Shown in pieces: positions 47,014-57,302 of a DNA stretch of 64,000 bases. The DNA comes from Rhizobium sp. RU20A (GTDB lineage: Bacteria > Pseudomonadota > Alphaproteobacteria > Rhizobiales > Rhizobiaceae): positions 62,001 through 126,000 of the forward strand of contig NZ_FTMB01000007.1 of assembly GCF_900155885.1 (NCBI RefSeq), read 5' to 3'. Each line of letters begins with the position of its first letter. Position 1 is the first letter of the stretch. The translations under genes and the position numbers were made by a program. The notes under the pieces were generated by a model. It was not told where the DNA came from. It saw nothing but the letters and a program-made list of their open reading frames with translations, and searched no databases.

Positions 47014-48366
47014 ATGCGCGTGTCGATTTCGAAGGCGGAACTGATCGGTGCCCTGTCCTACGCCCTCGACCTGACGGAGGGTCAGGCGGAAGGGCATGCG
47101 CTGCGCTGCTGCTTCATCGGCATGACCATGGCAGAGCACCTGTCCTTCCCGCAGGATCAGCGCGGCGACCTCTATTACATGCTGCTTTTGAAGGACATCG
47201 GCTGCTCCAGCAATGCCGCGCGCATCTGCCAGCTGTTCCTTGCCGACGACCTGACCTTCAAGCGCGACTTCAAGACCCTGAACGAAAGCCTGCCGCAGGT
47301 GCTGCATTTCGTCTTCAGCCATACGGGGCTGAAGGCCGGCCTTGCCGAACGCTTCCGGGCCCTCGTCCACAATTTCACGGCTGGCAACATCACCCACGAG
47401 CTGATCGAGACCCGCTGCCAGCGCGGCGCCGAGATCGCGCGGCAGATGCGGTTTTCGGAGGCCGTGGCGACCGGCATTCTCGATCTCGACGAGCACTGGA
47501 ACGGCAGCGGCCTGCCGCTCGGGCGCAAGGGCGCGGAGATTTCGCCGCTTGCCCAGATCGCGCTTCTGGCGCAGGTCGCCGATGTCTTCCACACCGCCTC
47601 CGGCCCGGCCGCGGCGCGGCGGGAAATCGCACGGCGCAGCGGCAAGTGGTTCGATCCCGCCCTTGCCGCCGTCTTTGCCACCGTTGCCGCCGACCCGGCC
47701 TTCTGGGCGGCGCTCAAGGCCCCCGATATGGAGAGCCGCATCAAACGCTTCGCACCATCCGATGCGACCGAGACCGTCGAGGAAGATTTTCTCGATGCGG
47801 TCGCCGCCGCCTTCGCCGAGGTGGTGGATGCCAAGTCGCCCTTCACCAGCGGCCACAGCAAGCGCGTGGCGCTGTTTGCCGATCTGATCGCGGAAGAACT
47901 CGGCCTTTCCGACGAGCACCGCCGGCACCTCAAACGCGCCGGCCTGCTGCACGACATCGGCAAGCTCGGCGTTTCCAACCAGATCCTCGACAAGAACGGC
48001 AAGCCGGACGACGACGAATGGGCCGCGATCAAAAGCCATCCGGGGCTTGGCGAGCGCATCCTGTCGCGCATCACCGCCTTTGCCGACCTCGCGGTCGTTG
48101 CCGCAAGCCACCACGAGCGGCTGGATGGGCGCGGCTATCCGCGCGGGCTGACGGCGGAGGCCCTCGGCCTCGACACGCGCATCATCTCCGTCGCCGATGT
48201 CTTCGATGCGCTGACGGCCGACCGGCCCTATCGCCCGGCCATGCCGATCGACAAGGCCTTCTCGATCATGGACCGCGACGTCGGGCTCGCCTTCGACCCC
48301 GACTGCTATGATGCGCTGAAACGCGCGCTCGCGCGGGTCGAACCGGTGCTCAAGGCCGCCGCCTGA
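47014..48366 (+). CDS. Tandem HD-GYP protein (c-di-GMP phosphodiesterase-like)
   Basis: 450 residues. The C-terminal half (about 265-445) is a complete HD-GYP domain: GHSKRVALFAD (His281), LLHDIGKLGVS (His313-Asp314), KSHPGLGERIL and HHERLDGRGYP (366-376). The N-terminal half resembles a second, degenerate HD-GYP copy: HALRCCFIGMTMAEHL, LLLKDIGCSSN (Lys where the metal His should be), EHWNGSGLPLGRKG, then SPLAQIALLAQVADVF. The intact half should hydrolyse cyclic-di-GMP or a related nucleotide; the degenerate half may bind ligand. No sensor or receiver domain is seen. Confidence 0.88.
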   Translation: MRVSISKAELIGALSYALDLTEGQAEGHALRCCFIGMTMAEHLSFPQDQRGDLYYMLLLKDIGCSSNAARICQLFLADDLTFKRDFKTLNESLPQVLHFVFSHTGLKAGLAERFRALVHNFTAGNITHELIETRCQRGAEIARQMRFSEAVATGILDLDEHWNGSGLPLGRKGAEISPLAQIALLAQVADVFHTASGPAAARREIARRSGKWFDPALAAVFATVAADPAFWAALKAPDMESRIKRFAPSDATETVEEDFLDAVAAAFAEVVDAKSPFTSGHSKRVALFADLIAEELGLSDEHRRHLKRAGLLHDIGKLGVSNQILDKNGKPDDDEWAAIKSHPGLGERILSRITAFADLAVVAASHHERLDGRGYPRGLTAEALGLDTRIISVADVFDALTADRPYRPAMPIDKAFSIMDRDVGLAFDPDCYDALKRALARVEPVLKAAA

Positions 48367-48389
48367 CACGGCGGCAGCGACCGCCATCT

Positions 48390-49430
48390 TTAAAACGACG
48401 TGATCACCGCAATCCCGTTTTCGCTCGTCTGGCCCATGGCGACGAGCGCCGGCACGGCCTCTTGCAGCGACAGGTGACGGCCGATGAGGCGGTCGGGCTG
48501 GAGTTTGCCGGCCGCGATCATGGCGAGCATGGCGTCGTAGCGGTAGGCCTGCATGCCGTGGCTGCCGTAGATCTCCAGTTCCTGCGAGATGACCTGCGCC
48601 ATCGGGATCTGCGGGGCGGCGTGCTCGGCGAGCATGAGACCGACCTGCACATGGCGACCCCGGCGGCGCAGGTTCTTGATGGAATTGAAGCAGGTGACGG
48701 GCGAGCCGAGCGCATCGACGGAGGCATGGGCGCCGCCACCGGTCAGGTCCTTCACGGCGCTGGCGACATCATCCACCGAGCGGGCATTGATGCCGGCGAC
48801 GGCGCCGAGGCTTTTGGCGATCGCAAGCTTCTCGTCCGAAATGTCGATGGCGATCGGGCTCGCGCCGAGCGCCGCGGCGATCATGATGGCCGAGAGGCCG
48901 ACGCCGCCGGCCCCGTGCACGGCCACCCATTCGCCCCCGGTGACGCGGGCCTGATCGACCACGGCGCGGAAGGCTGTGGCGAAGCGGCAGCCGAGGCTGG
49001 CCGCTGTCGCATCCGACACCGTTTCCGGCAGGACGACGAGGTTCTGGTCGGCATAGTCGATCGCGACATATTCGGCGAACGAGCCCCAGTGCGTGAAGCC
49101 CGGCTGGAACTGATCCGGGCAGACCTGCGGATGGCCGGCGCGGCATTCGCCGCAATGGCCGCAGCCCGAAACGAAGGGCACGGTGACGCGGTCGCCCACC
49201 TTGTATCTCATCACGCCACGCCCGGTGGCAACGACCGTGCCGGCAAGCTCGTGGCCGGGCACATGCGGCAGGCGGATATCGGGATCATGGCCCATCCAGC
49301 CATGCCAGTCGCTGCGACACAGCCCGGTTGCCGAGACCTTGATGACCACCCCGCTCGCCGTCGGCTCCGGATCCGGCACGCTGCGGATCTCGGGCACGGC
49401 CTCGAAGTCTTCGTAATACATGGCGCGCAT
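48390..49430 (-). CDS. Zinc-dependent alcohol dehydrogenase (MDR family)
   Basis: 346 residues. Catalytic zinc residues: Cys38 in [12 protein letters not shown], His60-Glu61 in [10 protein letters not shown]; structural zinc cysteines in CGHCGEC plus Cys104. Rossmann motif [18 protein letters not shown]. The full set is intact, so an active NAD(P)-dependent enzyme is expected. Related rhizobial proteins are annotated as zinc alcohol dehydrogenases of unclear substrate. Convergent with the HD-GYP gene. Confidence 0.93.
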   Translation of the reverse strand: MRAMYYEDFEAVPEIRSVPDPEPTASGVVIKVSATGLCRSDWHGWMGHDPDIRLPHVPGHELAGTVVATGRGVMRYKVGDRVTVPFVSGCGHCGECRAGHPQVCPDQFQPGFTHWGSFAEYVAIDYADQNLVVLPETVSDATAASLGCRFATAFRAVVDQARVTGGEWVAVHGAGGVGLSAIMIAAALGASPIAIDISDEKLAIAKSLGAVAGINARSVDDVASAVKDLTGGGAHASVDALGSPVTCFNSIKNLRRRGRHVQVGLMLAEHAAPQIPMAQVISQELEIYGSHGMQAYRYDAMLAMIAAGKLQPDRLIGRHLSLQEAVPALVAMGQTSENGIAVITSF

Positions 49431-49840
49431 CAGGCGGGTCTCCGGTGGTGTGTTGCCTGCCTTCTACCGCAGGGCGCGGCGCGGCCGAAACCCGGTCAGC
49501 CCATGAAATGAACTGATGGATGCATCAGGGACGGCTGGAGCATCGGACTGGAATCGCACGCACGCTACACAAGCCAATGATTTATGAAGCGTGCGTTCTG
49601 TCCTGGGATGTGCGAGTGGCCGCCTCCGCATAACGCTCAGATAAGGCCGAATATCTCCAAAATGTCATCCTCGGGCTTGACCCGAGGATCCACTTTTTCA
49701 GCCACTTACGGGTGTGGCGATGGATCCTCGGGTCAAGCCCGAGGATGACGGAGGGGAGGTTTTGCCTTTGATCCAAGATGTTCAAATGCGTCATGCACTG
49801 TGAAATCTTACGCGAGCCCCTGCTCTAACCTAGCCGCCAT
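49431..49840. repeat. 410-nt intergenic region with a long perfect inverted repeat
   Basis: No gene seen. Positions 49664-49692 and 49721-49749 are perfect inverted copies of 29 bp (core CATCCTCGGGCTTGACCCGA) around a 28-nt centre. The same 29-bp arms recur at 57876-57957. Confidence 0.85.
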
Positions 49841-51250
49841 TCACCCCTCGAAGTCGGCGCGGCGCAGGCCGTAGCGGGAAAGCTTGTCGTAGAAGGTCTT
49901 GCGGGGAATGCCGAGGGCGGCGAGCGTGGACTGCACGTCGCCATTGTTGTCGGCGAGCGTTCGGCGGATGACGCCTTCCTCGAAGCGCTGCACCTGCTCG
50001 GGAAGGGTTCCACCTTCGCGGGCCGCAGCCACGGCCCCGGAGGCGTCGGCCGGGGTCTCTCCCTGCCCGTCCAAGGGAAGGCCGAGCACGGCGCGTTCGG
50101 CGGCGTGGGAGAGTTCGCGCACATTGCCCGGCCAGTCGCGGGCCTTCAGCGCGGCGATCTCGGAGGCCGAGAGTGTGGGCACCGGGCGGGCGAAACGACG
50201 GGCGGCACGAGTGGCGAAATGGGTGAAGAGCAGCGGGATATCGTCGCGCCGGTCGCGCAGCGGCGGGATGGACAGCGTCACCACGTTCAGGCGGTAGTAG
50301 AGGTCCTCGCGAAAATCGCCGCGCTCGGCGGGGTCGCCGAGATCGAGCTTGGCGGCCGCGACGACGCGGATGTCCACGGGCCTGATATTGTTGACGCCGA
50401 GCGGCGAAATCTCGCGCATTTCGAGCACGCGCAGCATCTTCACCTGGGTCGCAACGGGCATGCTCTCGATTTCGTCCAGGAAGAGCGTGCCGCCGCTGGC
50501 ATGTTCGATGCGGCCGACGCGGCGCTTCTGGGCGCCGGTAAAGGCGCCGGCCTCGTGGCCGAAAAGCTCGCTTTCGATGACGCTTTCGGGCAGCGCGCCG
50601 CAGTTCAGCGCCACGAAATGGCCGCGGGCGCGGCGGCTCCAGCGGTGCAGCAGGCTTGCCACCACCTCCTTGCCGCTGCCGGTCTCGCCGCGCACCAGCA
50701 CATCCACGTCCGTATCGGCGATCTGGCGCAGCATGTCGCGCAACCGCACGATCGCCGGCGTCTGGCCGATCAGCGGCATGTCGTCGGCCTGTGCCTGCTC
50801 GGCGGCGGCGCGCAGGCGGCGGTTTTCCAGCACGAGCAGGCGCTTTTCGCGCGCCCGCTCCACGCTCTGCACCAGTTTTTCGGCCGGAAACGGTTTGGCG
50901 ATGAAATCGTAGACACCGTCCTTGATGGCCTGCACGGCCATGGGAATATCGCCATGGCCGGTGATCAGCACCACCGGCAGGTCGGCATCGGCGGCCTTCA
51001 GGCGGCGGAAGAGTTCGAGCCCGTCCATGCCGGGCATGCGGATATCGGAGACGACGACGCCCGGATAATCCGGCGTGGCGGTGGCGAGCGCCGCCTGCCC
51101 GGACCCGACGGCGTCCACGTCGAAGCCCGCCAGCATCAGCGTCTGGGCCGTGGCACGGCGCAGATCCACGTCGTCATCCACCAGCAGCACGCGATCGACG
51201 GCTGCGGCCGCGCCGGACGACACGTTTTCGAGGGCGGGGCTTTCCATCAT
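49841..51250 (-). CDS. dctD: C4-dicarboxylate transport response regulator DctD
   Basis: 469 residues. Receiver domain with [11 protein letters not shown] and phospho-acceptor Asp69 in [12 protein letters not shown]. Sigma-54 AAA+ domain with GETGSGKE (188-195), GAFTGA (235-240) and GTLFLDE (Walker B). The C-terminus has a Fis-type helix-turn-helix ([33 protein letters not shown]). Its ATG overlaps the dctB stop (ATGA). Phosphorylated DctD activates the sigma-54 promoter of dctA in response to dicarboxylates. Confidence 0.96.
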   Translation of the reverse strand: MMESPALENVSSGAAAAVDRVLLVDDDVDLRRATAQTLMLAGFDVDAVGSGQAALATATPDYPGVVVSDIRMPGMDGLELFRRLKAADADLPVVLITGHGDIPMAVQAIKDGVYDFIAKPFPAEKLVQSVERAREKRLLVLENRRLRAAAEQAQADDMPLIGQTPAIVRLRDMLRQIADTDVDVLVRGETGSGKEVVASLLHRWSRRARGHFVALNCGALPESVIESELFGHEAGAFTGAQKRRVGRIEHASGGTLFLDEIESMPVATQVKMLRVLEMREISPLGVNNIRPVDIRVVAAAKLDLGDPAERGDFREDLYYRLNVVTLSIPPLRDRRDDIPLLFTHFATRAARRFARPVPTLSASEIAALKARDWPGNVRELSHAAERAVLGLPLDGQGETPADASGAVAAAREGGTLPEQVQRFEEGVIRRTLADNNGDVQSTLAALGIPRKTFYDKLSRYGLRRADFEG

Positions 51251-53142
51251 GGCGCTCCTTGCGCGGCGGGGCCGGTCCCGGAACCACCCGAAGTGGCGGC
51301 GGCGAGGTCGAGGATGAAGGTCGTGCCGGCCGGGCTGCTCTCCACCGCGATCGTCGCGCCGAAATCGGCGAGGATTTCCTTGGTGATGACGAGGCCCAGG
51401 CCGAGGCCGCGCTCCTTGGAGGTGTTGAAGGGCGAAAAGAGCTGGGCGTGGATGGCTTCCGGCAGGCCGGGCCCGTTATCGGCAACGCGCACGATGACGC
51501 GGCTGCCCACGGGCTCGGCGGTGACGCGCACATGGCCGCCGGGCGCGCCGTCCAGCGCCTCCATGGCGTTCTGCAGAAGGTTGATGAAGACCTGTTCCAG
51601 GCGGATGCGGTTCCCCATCACCTGCGGCGCAGGCCTTGGCAGCGCGATGTCGATGGCGTCGAGACGGCCGGAGAAGCGGCTGCCAAGCAGGAGAACGGCG
51701 CCGTCCAGCACCGTGTCGATCGCGACCGCCTCCGTCGCGCCACGGCCCTTGCGGGCCAGGGATTTCAGGTCTTCCGTGATGGTGCCGATCCGCTCCGTCA
51801 GGCCGGCGATGGCCTGAAGGTTTTCGGTGGCCTGCCCCTGCTGGCCGCGATCGAGAAAGGTGCGGGCATTGTCGGCATAGGCACGGATGGTGGCGACCGG
51901 CTGGTTGATCTCATGCGCGACGCCGGCGGCCACCTGCCCCAGGATCGCCAGGCGGTTGGCGGCGACCAGCTCGGACTGCACGCCCTTCAGCCGCTCGTCG
52001 GTGGTGCGGTGCTGACTGATCTCGGCGGCCAGCAGGTCGCGGGCCGTCGTCAATTCGCGGGTGCGCTCGCTGACGCGCCGTTCCAGTTCGGCCTGGGCGG
52101 TCGCCGCGCGCGTCAGCCGCGCCGCCACCACCTGCCGGCGCCAGATGATCAGCGCGGCGAGCAGGAAGACGGCCGAGAGTGCCGAAAGCGCGGTCTGCGT
52201 GGCGCTGCGGATACCCGTGGACACGGCCGGCTGCACGGGCTGCAGATAGCGCAACGACCAGCCGGTGGTGGCCACCGGCACGGTCAGTTCCAGATAGTCG
52301 GCCTCGCTTTCGCCCGGCAGCGCGGTGCGCAGTTCCCCCTCGTCGCGGCGCTCGAAGGGCAAGGGCTCCAGCGGGGCGTCGCCAAATTGCAGGCTGTCGC
52401 GGATGGCCGCGCGGTCGGCAGGGGAAATGGGCGCGACCGTCATGAAGCGCCAGGATGGCAGGCTGGTGATCAGCACCACGCCGCGCCGGTCGGCCACGAA
52501 GGTCGGCCGTCCCGTGGCGCGCCAGTCGGCCTCCAGCGCATCGAACTCCGTCTTCACGACGGCCACGCCGAGCGGCGCTTCGGCCGGCCCCACCCGGCGA
52601 GAGATGTAGAGGCCCGGACGGCGGCTGACCGAACCGAGTGCGAAATGCTCGGCGTGACCATCCGCCATCGCCTTCTTGAAATAGTCGCGGAAGGAATAGT
52701 CATTGCCGACGAAACTCGTCGGCTCGCGCCAGTTGCTGGACGCGATGGCCCGGCCATCGGCCGCGATGACATAGATCACCGAGGCGCCGGTATCGCGCAC
52801 CAGCCCCTCGAGCTTGCGGTTGATGCCCGCGATGCCCGCGGCCGACGGCGCGCCCAGCATGTCCGTCACCTCGCGCGACTGGGACAGCACCAGCGGCAGC
52901 ACGCGGGGTCGCTCCAGCACGGCGCGCAGCAGCGCCGCCTTCAGGTCCGACTCGATCCGGCCGTTGACGGCCAGCGTTTCAAGCGCCGAACGCCGCCCGT
53001 AGTCGCGGGCAGCCAGCGTGGCACCGATCGCGGCAATGAGGAAGAGCAGGCCGAAGACAAGCCACATCCGCGCCGGCCGGGCGGGCGAAGGCGAAGGGGC
53101 CGGGGCTTCGGCAGCAACAGAGTGGGGGCTCGCGAGGACCAT
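51247..53142 (-). CDS. dctB: C4-dicarboxylate transport sensor histidine kinase DctB
   Basis: 631 residues from the ATG at 53142; the frame extends to 53166 but that start would lie inside a DctD-type site. Two membrane helices ([34 protein letters not shown]) enclose a periplasmic dicarboxylate-sensing double-PAS domain ([33 protein letters not shown]). A coiled coil leads to His[21 protein letters not shown] (His about 410) and HATPase boxes ([31 protein letters not shown]). It phosphorylates DctD. Divergent from dctA as in other rhizobia. Confidence 0.95.
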   Translation of the reverse strand: MVLASPHSVAAEAPAPSPSPARPARMWLVFGLLFLIAAIGATLAARDYGRRSALETLAVNGRIESDLKAALLRAVLERPRVLPLVLSQSREVTDMLGAPSAAGIAGINRKLEGLVRDTGASVIYVIAADGRAIASSNWREPTSFVGNDYSFRDYFKKAMADGHAEHFALGSVSRRPGLYISRRVGPAEAPLGVAVVKTEFDALEADWRATGRPTFVADRRGVVLITSLPSWRFMTVAPISPADRAAIRDSLQFGDAPLEPLPFERRDEGELRTALPGESEADYLELTVPVATTGWSLRYLQPVQPAVSTGIRSATQTALSALSAVFLLAALIIWRRQVVAARLTRAATAQAELERRVSERTRELTTARDLLAAEISQHRTTDERLKGVQSELVAANRLAILGQVAAGVAHEINQPVATIRAYADNARTFLDRGQQGQATENLQAIAGLTERIGTITEDLKSLARKGRGATEAVAIDTVLDGAVLLLGSRFSGRLDAIDIALPRPAPQVMGNRIRLEQVFINLLQNAMEALDGAPGGHVRVTAEPVGSRVIVRVADNGPGLPEAIHAQLFSPFNTSKERGLGLGLVITKEILADFGATIAVESSPAGTTFILDLAAATSGGSGTGPAAQGAP

Positions 53143-53149
53143 GACCCAT

Positions 53150-53167
53150 TGTGCGCTTATCCGCACA
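53150..53167. promoter_or_regulatory. DctD-type upstream activator site 1
   Basis: TGTGCG-N6-CGCACA, a perfect inverted repeat 106 bp upstream of the sigma-54 promoter of dctA. It overlaps the 5' end of the dctB transcript region, so bound DctD could also affect dctB. Confidence 0.7.
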
Positions 53168-53182
53168 GCATGAAAAGAGAGG

Positions 53183-53200
53183 CGTGCGGATTTTCGCTCA
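53183..53200. promoter_or_regulatory. DctD-type upstream activator site 2
   Basis: CGTGCG-N6-CGCTCA matches site 1 with two mismatches. The centres are 33 bp apart, about three DNA turns, so two DctD dimers could sit on one face. Confidence 0.6.
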
Positions 53201-53272
53201 AATCGATCTCAAGGGGGTTAAGGCCAAAAAAATCTTCTTTCCGAACAATCGCTTAATCTCCCCTTGGCGAAC

Positions 53273-53288
53273 TGGCACGGCGGTTGCT
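53273..53288 (+). promoter_or_regulatory. Sigma-54 (RpoN) promoter of dctA
   Basis: TGGCACG-N4-TTGCT is a perfect -24/-12 element, about 103 nt upstream of the dctA start. Confidence 0.9.
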
Positions 53289-53390
53289 GTGAACGGACCA
53301 AGACGCACGGGCAGGGTCTGCCGCAGCGTCACCGCCCGCCCCGGGAGGCCGCCAGCAGGCGACGGGGTCCGTCACTTTGGAGGAGAAACC

Positions 53391-54743
53391 ATGAAGATTT
53401 CCGCGTCCGACCACCACCTGCCGAGCGAGCCCGTGCGCAAGCTCCCCTTCTATCGCCAGCTCTACGTGCAGGTTCTCGCCGCCATCGCGCTCGGCATCCT
53501 GCTCGGCCATTTCTATCCCGAGCTCGGTGCGTCCCTGAAGCCGCTCGGCGATGCCTTCATCAAGCTCGTCAAGATGATCATCGCGCCAGTGATCTTCCTG
53601 ACGGTCGCCACCGGCATTGCCGGCATGAGCGACCTGCAGAAGGTCGGCCGCGTCGCCGGCAAGGCGATGCTCTACTTCCTCACCTTCTCGACGCTGGCGC
53701 TCGTCATCGGCCTCATCGTGTCGAACGTCGTCCAGCCGGGCGCCGGCATGCACATCGATCCGGCCACGCTCGATGGCAAGGCCGTCGCGACCTATGCCGA
53801 AAAGGCGCATGACCAGTCGATCGTCGGCTTCCTGATGGGCATCATCCCGTCCACCATCGTCGGCGCCTTCGCCGATGGCGACATTCTGCAGGTCCTGTTC
53901 TTCTCGGTCCTCTTCGGCGTCTCGCTCGCCATGGTCGGCGAACGCGGCCGTCCGGTCACGGACTTCCTGCAGGCGGTCACGGTTCCAATGTTCAAGCTGG
54001 TGGGCGTTCTCATGAAGGCCGCCCCGATCGGTGCCTTCGGCGCCATGGCGTTTACCATCGGCAAGTACGGCGTCGGCTCGATCGCCAACCTCGCCATGCT
54101 GATCGGCACCTTCTACATCACCTCCTTCCTCTTCGTCGCCGTCGTGCTCGGCGCCGTCGCCCGCTACAACGGCTTCTCGATCCTGGCGCTCATCCGCTAC
54201 CTCAAGGAAGAGCTGCTGCTCGTCCTCGGCACCTCCTCTTCGGAAGCGGCGCTGCCCGGCCTGATGAACAAGATGGAAAACGCCGGCTGCAAGCGCTCGG
54301 TCGTCGGCCTCGTCGTCCCCACCGGCTATTCCTTCAACCTTGACGGCACGAACATCTACATGACGCTCGCTGCCCTCTTCATCGCCCAGGCGACCGACAC
54401 GCCGCTCTCCTACGGCGACCAGATTCTGCTGCTGCTCGTGGCCATGCTGTCCTCCAAGGGTGCCGCCGGCATCACCGGCGCCGGCTTCATCACGCTCGCC
54501 GCCACGCTCTCGGTCGTGCCCTCCGTGCCGGTCGCCGGCATGGCGCTGATCCTCGGCGTCGATCGCTTCATGTCGGAATGCCGCGCCATCACCAACTTCA
54601 TCGGCAATGCGGTGGCCACCGTCGTCGTCGCCCGCTGGGAAGGTGAACTGGATGTCGAGCAGTTCAACGCCACGCTCGGCGGCAAGGCAGGCGGCCGCCT
54701 CATCGAGGCAGAGGCCCAGCCGGTCGCAGTGCCCGCAGAATAA
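53391..54743 (+). CDS. dctA: C4-dicarboxylate transporter DctA
   Basis: 450 residues from the ATG at 53391 with GGAGGAG upstream. DAACS-family symporter: eight or so membrane helices, the [21 protein letters not shown] serine-rich loop, the [17 protein letters not shown] motif in helix 7 and the helix 8 region [20 protein letters not shown]. It imports succinate, fumarate and malate with protons or sodium. It is transcribed from a sigma-54 promoter controlled by DctB/DctD. In rhizobia it is required for symbiotic nitrogen fixation. Confidence 0.97.
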   Translation: MKISASDHHLPSEPVRKLPFYRQLYVQVLAAIALGILLGHFYPELGASLKPLGDAFIKLVKMIIAPVIFLTVATGIAGMSDLQKVGRVAGKAMLYFLTFSTLALVIGLIVSNVVQPGAGMHIDPATLDGKAVATYAEKAHDQSIVGFLMGIIPSTIVGAFADGDILQVLFFSVLFGVSLAMVGERGRPVTDFLQAVTVPMFKLVGVLMKAAPIGAFGAMAFTIGKYGVGSIANLAMLIGTFYITSFLFVAVVLGAVARYNGFSILALIRYLKEELLLVLGTSSSEAALPGLMNKMENAGCKRSVVGLVVPTGYSFNLDGTNIYMTLAALFIAQATDTPLSYGDQILLLLVAMLSSKGAAGITGAGFITLAATLSVVPSVPVAGMALILGVDRFMSECRAITNFIGNAVATVVVARWEGELDVEQFNATLGGKAGGRLIEAEAQPVAVPAE

Positions 54744-54776
54744 GCGCTTCGATCCTCCCACGATCGCGCTTGGAAG

Positions 54777-54806
54777 CCCGGTCGCCCCACGGCGGCCGGG
54801 TTTTTT
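54777..54806 (+). terminator. Rho-independent terminator of dctA
   Basis: CCCGGTCGCC pairs with GGCGGCCGGG (one wobble, 4-nt loop), followed by six T. 34 nt after the dctA stop. Confidence 0.85.
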
Positions 54807-54958
54807 CATGTCCCATTTTCCGCGCCCGATTTTCTTTACCCTATCCGGCCTGCCCTGTTCACGATGGCGGCACGGGCAAGGGATCGGGGGTTGACCCGCC
54901 GCGCCCGCCGGGCTTTGTTGCCACGCCTGACTTGAAGGCGCCTGGCAAGGAGTAGGGA

Positions 54959-55840
54959 ATGGCCATCGACACAGCCGCGAAATCCGCAACCTGGACCTAT
55001 GTGGACGGGGAATGGCTTTCCGGAAATCCGCCGCTGATCGGCCCCACTTCGCATGCCATGTGGCTCGGCTCGACCGTCTTTGACGGCGCGCGCTGGTTCG
55101 AAGGTGTCGCGCCCGATCTCGATCTTCACTGCCAGCGCGTCAACCGCTCGGCCGAGGCGCTCGGCCTCAACGCCACCATGCCGGCAGACCAGATGGAGGC
55201 GCTGGCCTGGGAAGGCCTGCAGAAATTCGACGGGAAGACGGCCGTCTACATCAAGCCGATGTACTGGGCCGAACATGGCAGCTTCTCGGTCGTCGTACCC
55301 GAAGCGGCCTCGACGCGCTTTGCGCTCTGTCTCTTCGAAGCGCCGATGGGCGACGCGGCCAAGGGCATGTCGCTGACCGTCTCGCCCTTCCGCCGTCCGA
55401 CCATCGAGAGCATGCCGACGGACGCGAAAGCCGGCTGCCTCTATCCCAACAATGCCCGCATCCTGTCCGATGCCCGGCGCCGCGGTTTCGACAATGCGCT
55501 GGTGCGCGACATGCTGGGCAATGTGGCCGAGACCGGCGCTTCCAACATCTTCATGGTCAAGGACGGCGTCGTCTTCACGCCCGCCGCCAACCGCACCTTC
55601 CTGGCCGGGATCACGCGCGCACGCGTGATGGGCCTCTTGAAGGAAGCCGGCTTCGACGTGGAGGAAGCCGTGCTGACGATCGGCGACTTCGAGACCGCCG
55701 ACGAGATCTTCACCACCGGCAATTACTCCAAGGTCGTGCCCGTCACCCGCTTCGAGGACCGCGACATTGCCGCCGGGCCGATCGCCGCCAAGGCGCGCGA
55801 GCTCTACATGGAATGGGCCCATTCGGACGGCGACGCCTGA
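54959..55840 (+). CDS. ilvE: Branched-chain amino acid aminotransferase family (class IV, PLP)
   Basis: 293 residues. FDGARWFEGVAPDLDLHCQRVNR and the catalytic lysine Lys157 in MPTDAKAGCLYPNNAR, the ETGASNIFMVKDGV block and GITRARVMGLLKEAG are class IV aminotransferase motifs. It transfers amino groups among Leu/Ile/Val and 2-oxo acids, though D-amino-acid transaminase and ADC lyase relatives share the fold, so the exact substrate is likely rather than certain. It follows the dctA terminator and ends 4 nt from a convergent gene. Confidence 0.88.
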   Translation: MAIDTAAKSATWTYVDGEWLSGNPPLIGPTSHAMWLGSTVFDGARWFEGVAPDLDLHCQRVNRSAEALGLNATMPADQMEALAWEGLQKFDGKTAVYIKPMYWAEHGSFSVVVPEAASTRFALCLFEAPMGDAAKGMSLTVSPFRRPTIESMPTDAKAGCLYPNNARILSDARRRGFDNALVRDMLGNVAETGASNIFMVKDGVVFTPAANRTFLAGITRARVMGLLKEAGFDVEEAVLTIGDFETADEIFTTGNYSKVVPVTRFEDRDIAAGPIAAKARELYMEWAHSDGDA

Positions 55841-55844
55841 CCCG

Positions 55845-56207
55845 TCAGGGATTGGCGCCGCGCACCACGTCGTCGCTGAGGTCACTGCCGAGTTCGACGG
55901 TCCGGCGCTGCTTGTCGTAGACGCAGATGGACGTGACATAGGCATCACCGCCCTTGGCCTTGCCGCGCACAAGCGCCAGCCCAAAGCTTTCCGAGCCGAA
56001 GGGATCGACGGTCACGACAGGCATCTCGATGCGGTCCAGCGCCAGCTTCTGGCAGGCGGCCGCCACCTGCTGGCGCAGGCCCTCCCAGGCGTCCGGCGAC
56101 GAGGCAAGGGTCGGGCCGGCCGCTGCGGCGGCGACGAAACCTGCCGACAGGAGTGCGGCAACGACGGACCGGATGCGGGGCGCCTTCAGTGTCGGTGTCT
56201 GGGTCAT
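55845..56207 (-). CDS. Exported hypothetical protein (120 aa)
   Basis: 120 residues from the ATG at 56207, with AAGGAGG 5 nt upstream; an ATG at 56222 lies before that site. Signal peptide likely (RIRSVVAALLSAGFVAAAAAGPTLA), then a small soluble domain WEGLRQQVAAACQKLALDR, EMPVVTVDPFGSESFGLALV and YVTSICVYDKQRRTVELGSDL with two cysteines. I do not recognise a family. It may be a small periplasmic protein peculiar to Rhizobiales. Confidence 0.7.
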   Translation of the reverse strand: MTQTPTLKAPRIRSVVAALLSAGFVAAAAAGPTLASSPDAWEGLRQQVAAACQKLALDRIEMPVVTVDPFGSESFGLALVRGKAKGGDAYVTSICVYDKQRRTVELGSDLSDDVVRGANP

Positions 56208-56501
56208 GATGTCCTCCTTCAAGCCTGTCGGCAGGGCGCTGCGTGCGCCCTTCCGGTCCGGTCAGAGCTGGAGCAGGACGTCGTCCTGACCAGTGCGGCG
56301 GCGCAATGTTTTTTCCCTGACAGGCGTCAAAAAGGGTGGCGCCACCGTTGCCTCCGGCATGGGAGGTGCCTATGTTCCCGGCAGTCGTGACGGACCAGAT
56401 GCAACCCGGCGAATGCCTGACGGCGCATTTCCCCCGCCGGGTGGCATCTGGCCCCAAGCCGTTGGACCCAAACGCTTTCATACCCGAAGAGGAGACGCCC
56501 C

Positions 56502-57098
56502 ATGGCCTTCGAACTTCCCGCCCTTCCCTATGATTACGACGCCCTTGCCCCCTACATGTCGCGCGAGACGCTGGAATATCACCACGACAAGCATCACCAG
56601 GCTTACGTGACGAACGGCAACAAGCTCGCCGAGGAAGCCGGCCTTGCCGACCTCTCGCTCGAAGAGATCGTCAAGAAGTCCTACGGCACCAACCAGGCGC
56701 TGTTCAACAATGCCGGCCAGCACTACAACCACCTGCACTTCTGGAAGTGGATGAAGAAGGGCGGCGGCGGCACCTCGCTGCCGGGCAAGCTCGAAGCGGC
56801 CATCAAGTCCGACCTCGGCGGCTACGACAAGTTCCGCGCCGACTTCCTGGCTGCCGGTGCCGGCCAGTTCGGCTCGGGCTGGGCCTGGCTGTCGGTCAAG
56901 AACGGCAAGCTCGAGGTGTCCAAGACGCCGAACGGCGAGAGCCCGCTGGTGCATGGCGCAACCCCGATCCTCGGCGTCGACGTGTGGGAGCATTCCTACT
57001 ACATCGACTACCGCAACGCCCGCCCGAAGTATCTGGAAGCCTTCGTCGACAACCTCGTCAACTGGGATTACGTGCTCGAGCTTTACGAAGCCGCGTAA
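56502..57098 (+). CDS. sodB: Iron-type superoxide dismutase
   Basis: 198 residues. Metal ligands His27 (LEYHHDKHHQAYV), His77 (NNAGQHYNHLHFW), Asp160 and His164 (DVWEHSYYIDY). Gln73, four residues before His77, is the position diagnostic of iron rather than manganese enzymes; some rhizobial enzymes work with either metal. It converts superoxide to peroxide in the cytoplasm. Length is usual. The GAAGAGGAG upstream supports the start. A terminator follows. Confidence 0.95.
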   Translation: MAFELPALPYDYDALAPYMSRETLEYHHDKHHQAYVTNGNKLAEEAGLADLSLEEIVKKSYGTNQALFNNAGQHYNHLHFWKWMKKGGGGTSLPGKLEAAIKSDLGGYDKFRADFLAAGAGQFGSGWAWLSVKNGKLEVSKTPNGESPLVHGATPILGVDVWEHSYYIDYRNARPKYLEAFVDNLVNWDYVLELYEAA

Positions 57099-57122
57099 CG
57101 GTTTTGTCAGACGATCCCATGG

Positions 57123-57152
57123 AACCCCGGCCAACCGCCGGGGTTTCTTTTT
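57123..57152 (+). terminator. Rho-independent terminator of sodB
   Basis: CCCCGGC-CAACC-GCCGGGG followed by TTTCTTTTT, about 26 nt after the stop codon. Confidence 0.85.
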
Positions 57153-57237
57153 GCCGGGCGGGCTGCATTCGGCAGTCTCTCGGCCGGCGAGTTTAAAACA
57201 TTTCAAAAATTTGTGACTTCCGCAGTGCATACAAATT

Positions 57238-57253
57238 GCAATGATGTCATTGC
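57238..57253. promoter_or_regulatory. Palindromic operator upstream of cytochrome c' gene
   Basis: GCAATGA-TG-TCATTGC, 7-bp arms, 50 bp before the cytochrome c' start. It does not fit the FNR or NnrR consensus; it may bind another redox or NO-responsive regulator. Confidence 0.4.
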
Positions 57254-57302
57254 GCCGGCGCTAACGAAAGCGACCGGGAACGTAACGGAACGGGAGATAC
57301 CC

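Noticed and set aside
44542-48387. A 1281-codon open frame on the minus strand opposite gcd and the HD-GYP gene
   Set aside because: It is the mirror of codon bias in two clearly recognised plus-strand genes in GC-rich DNA and has no family pattern.
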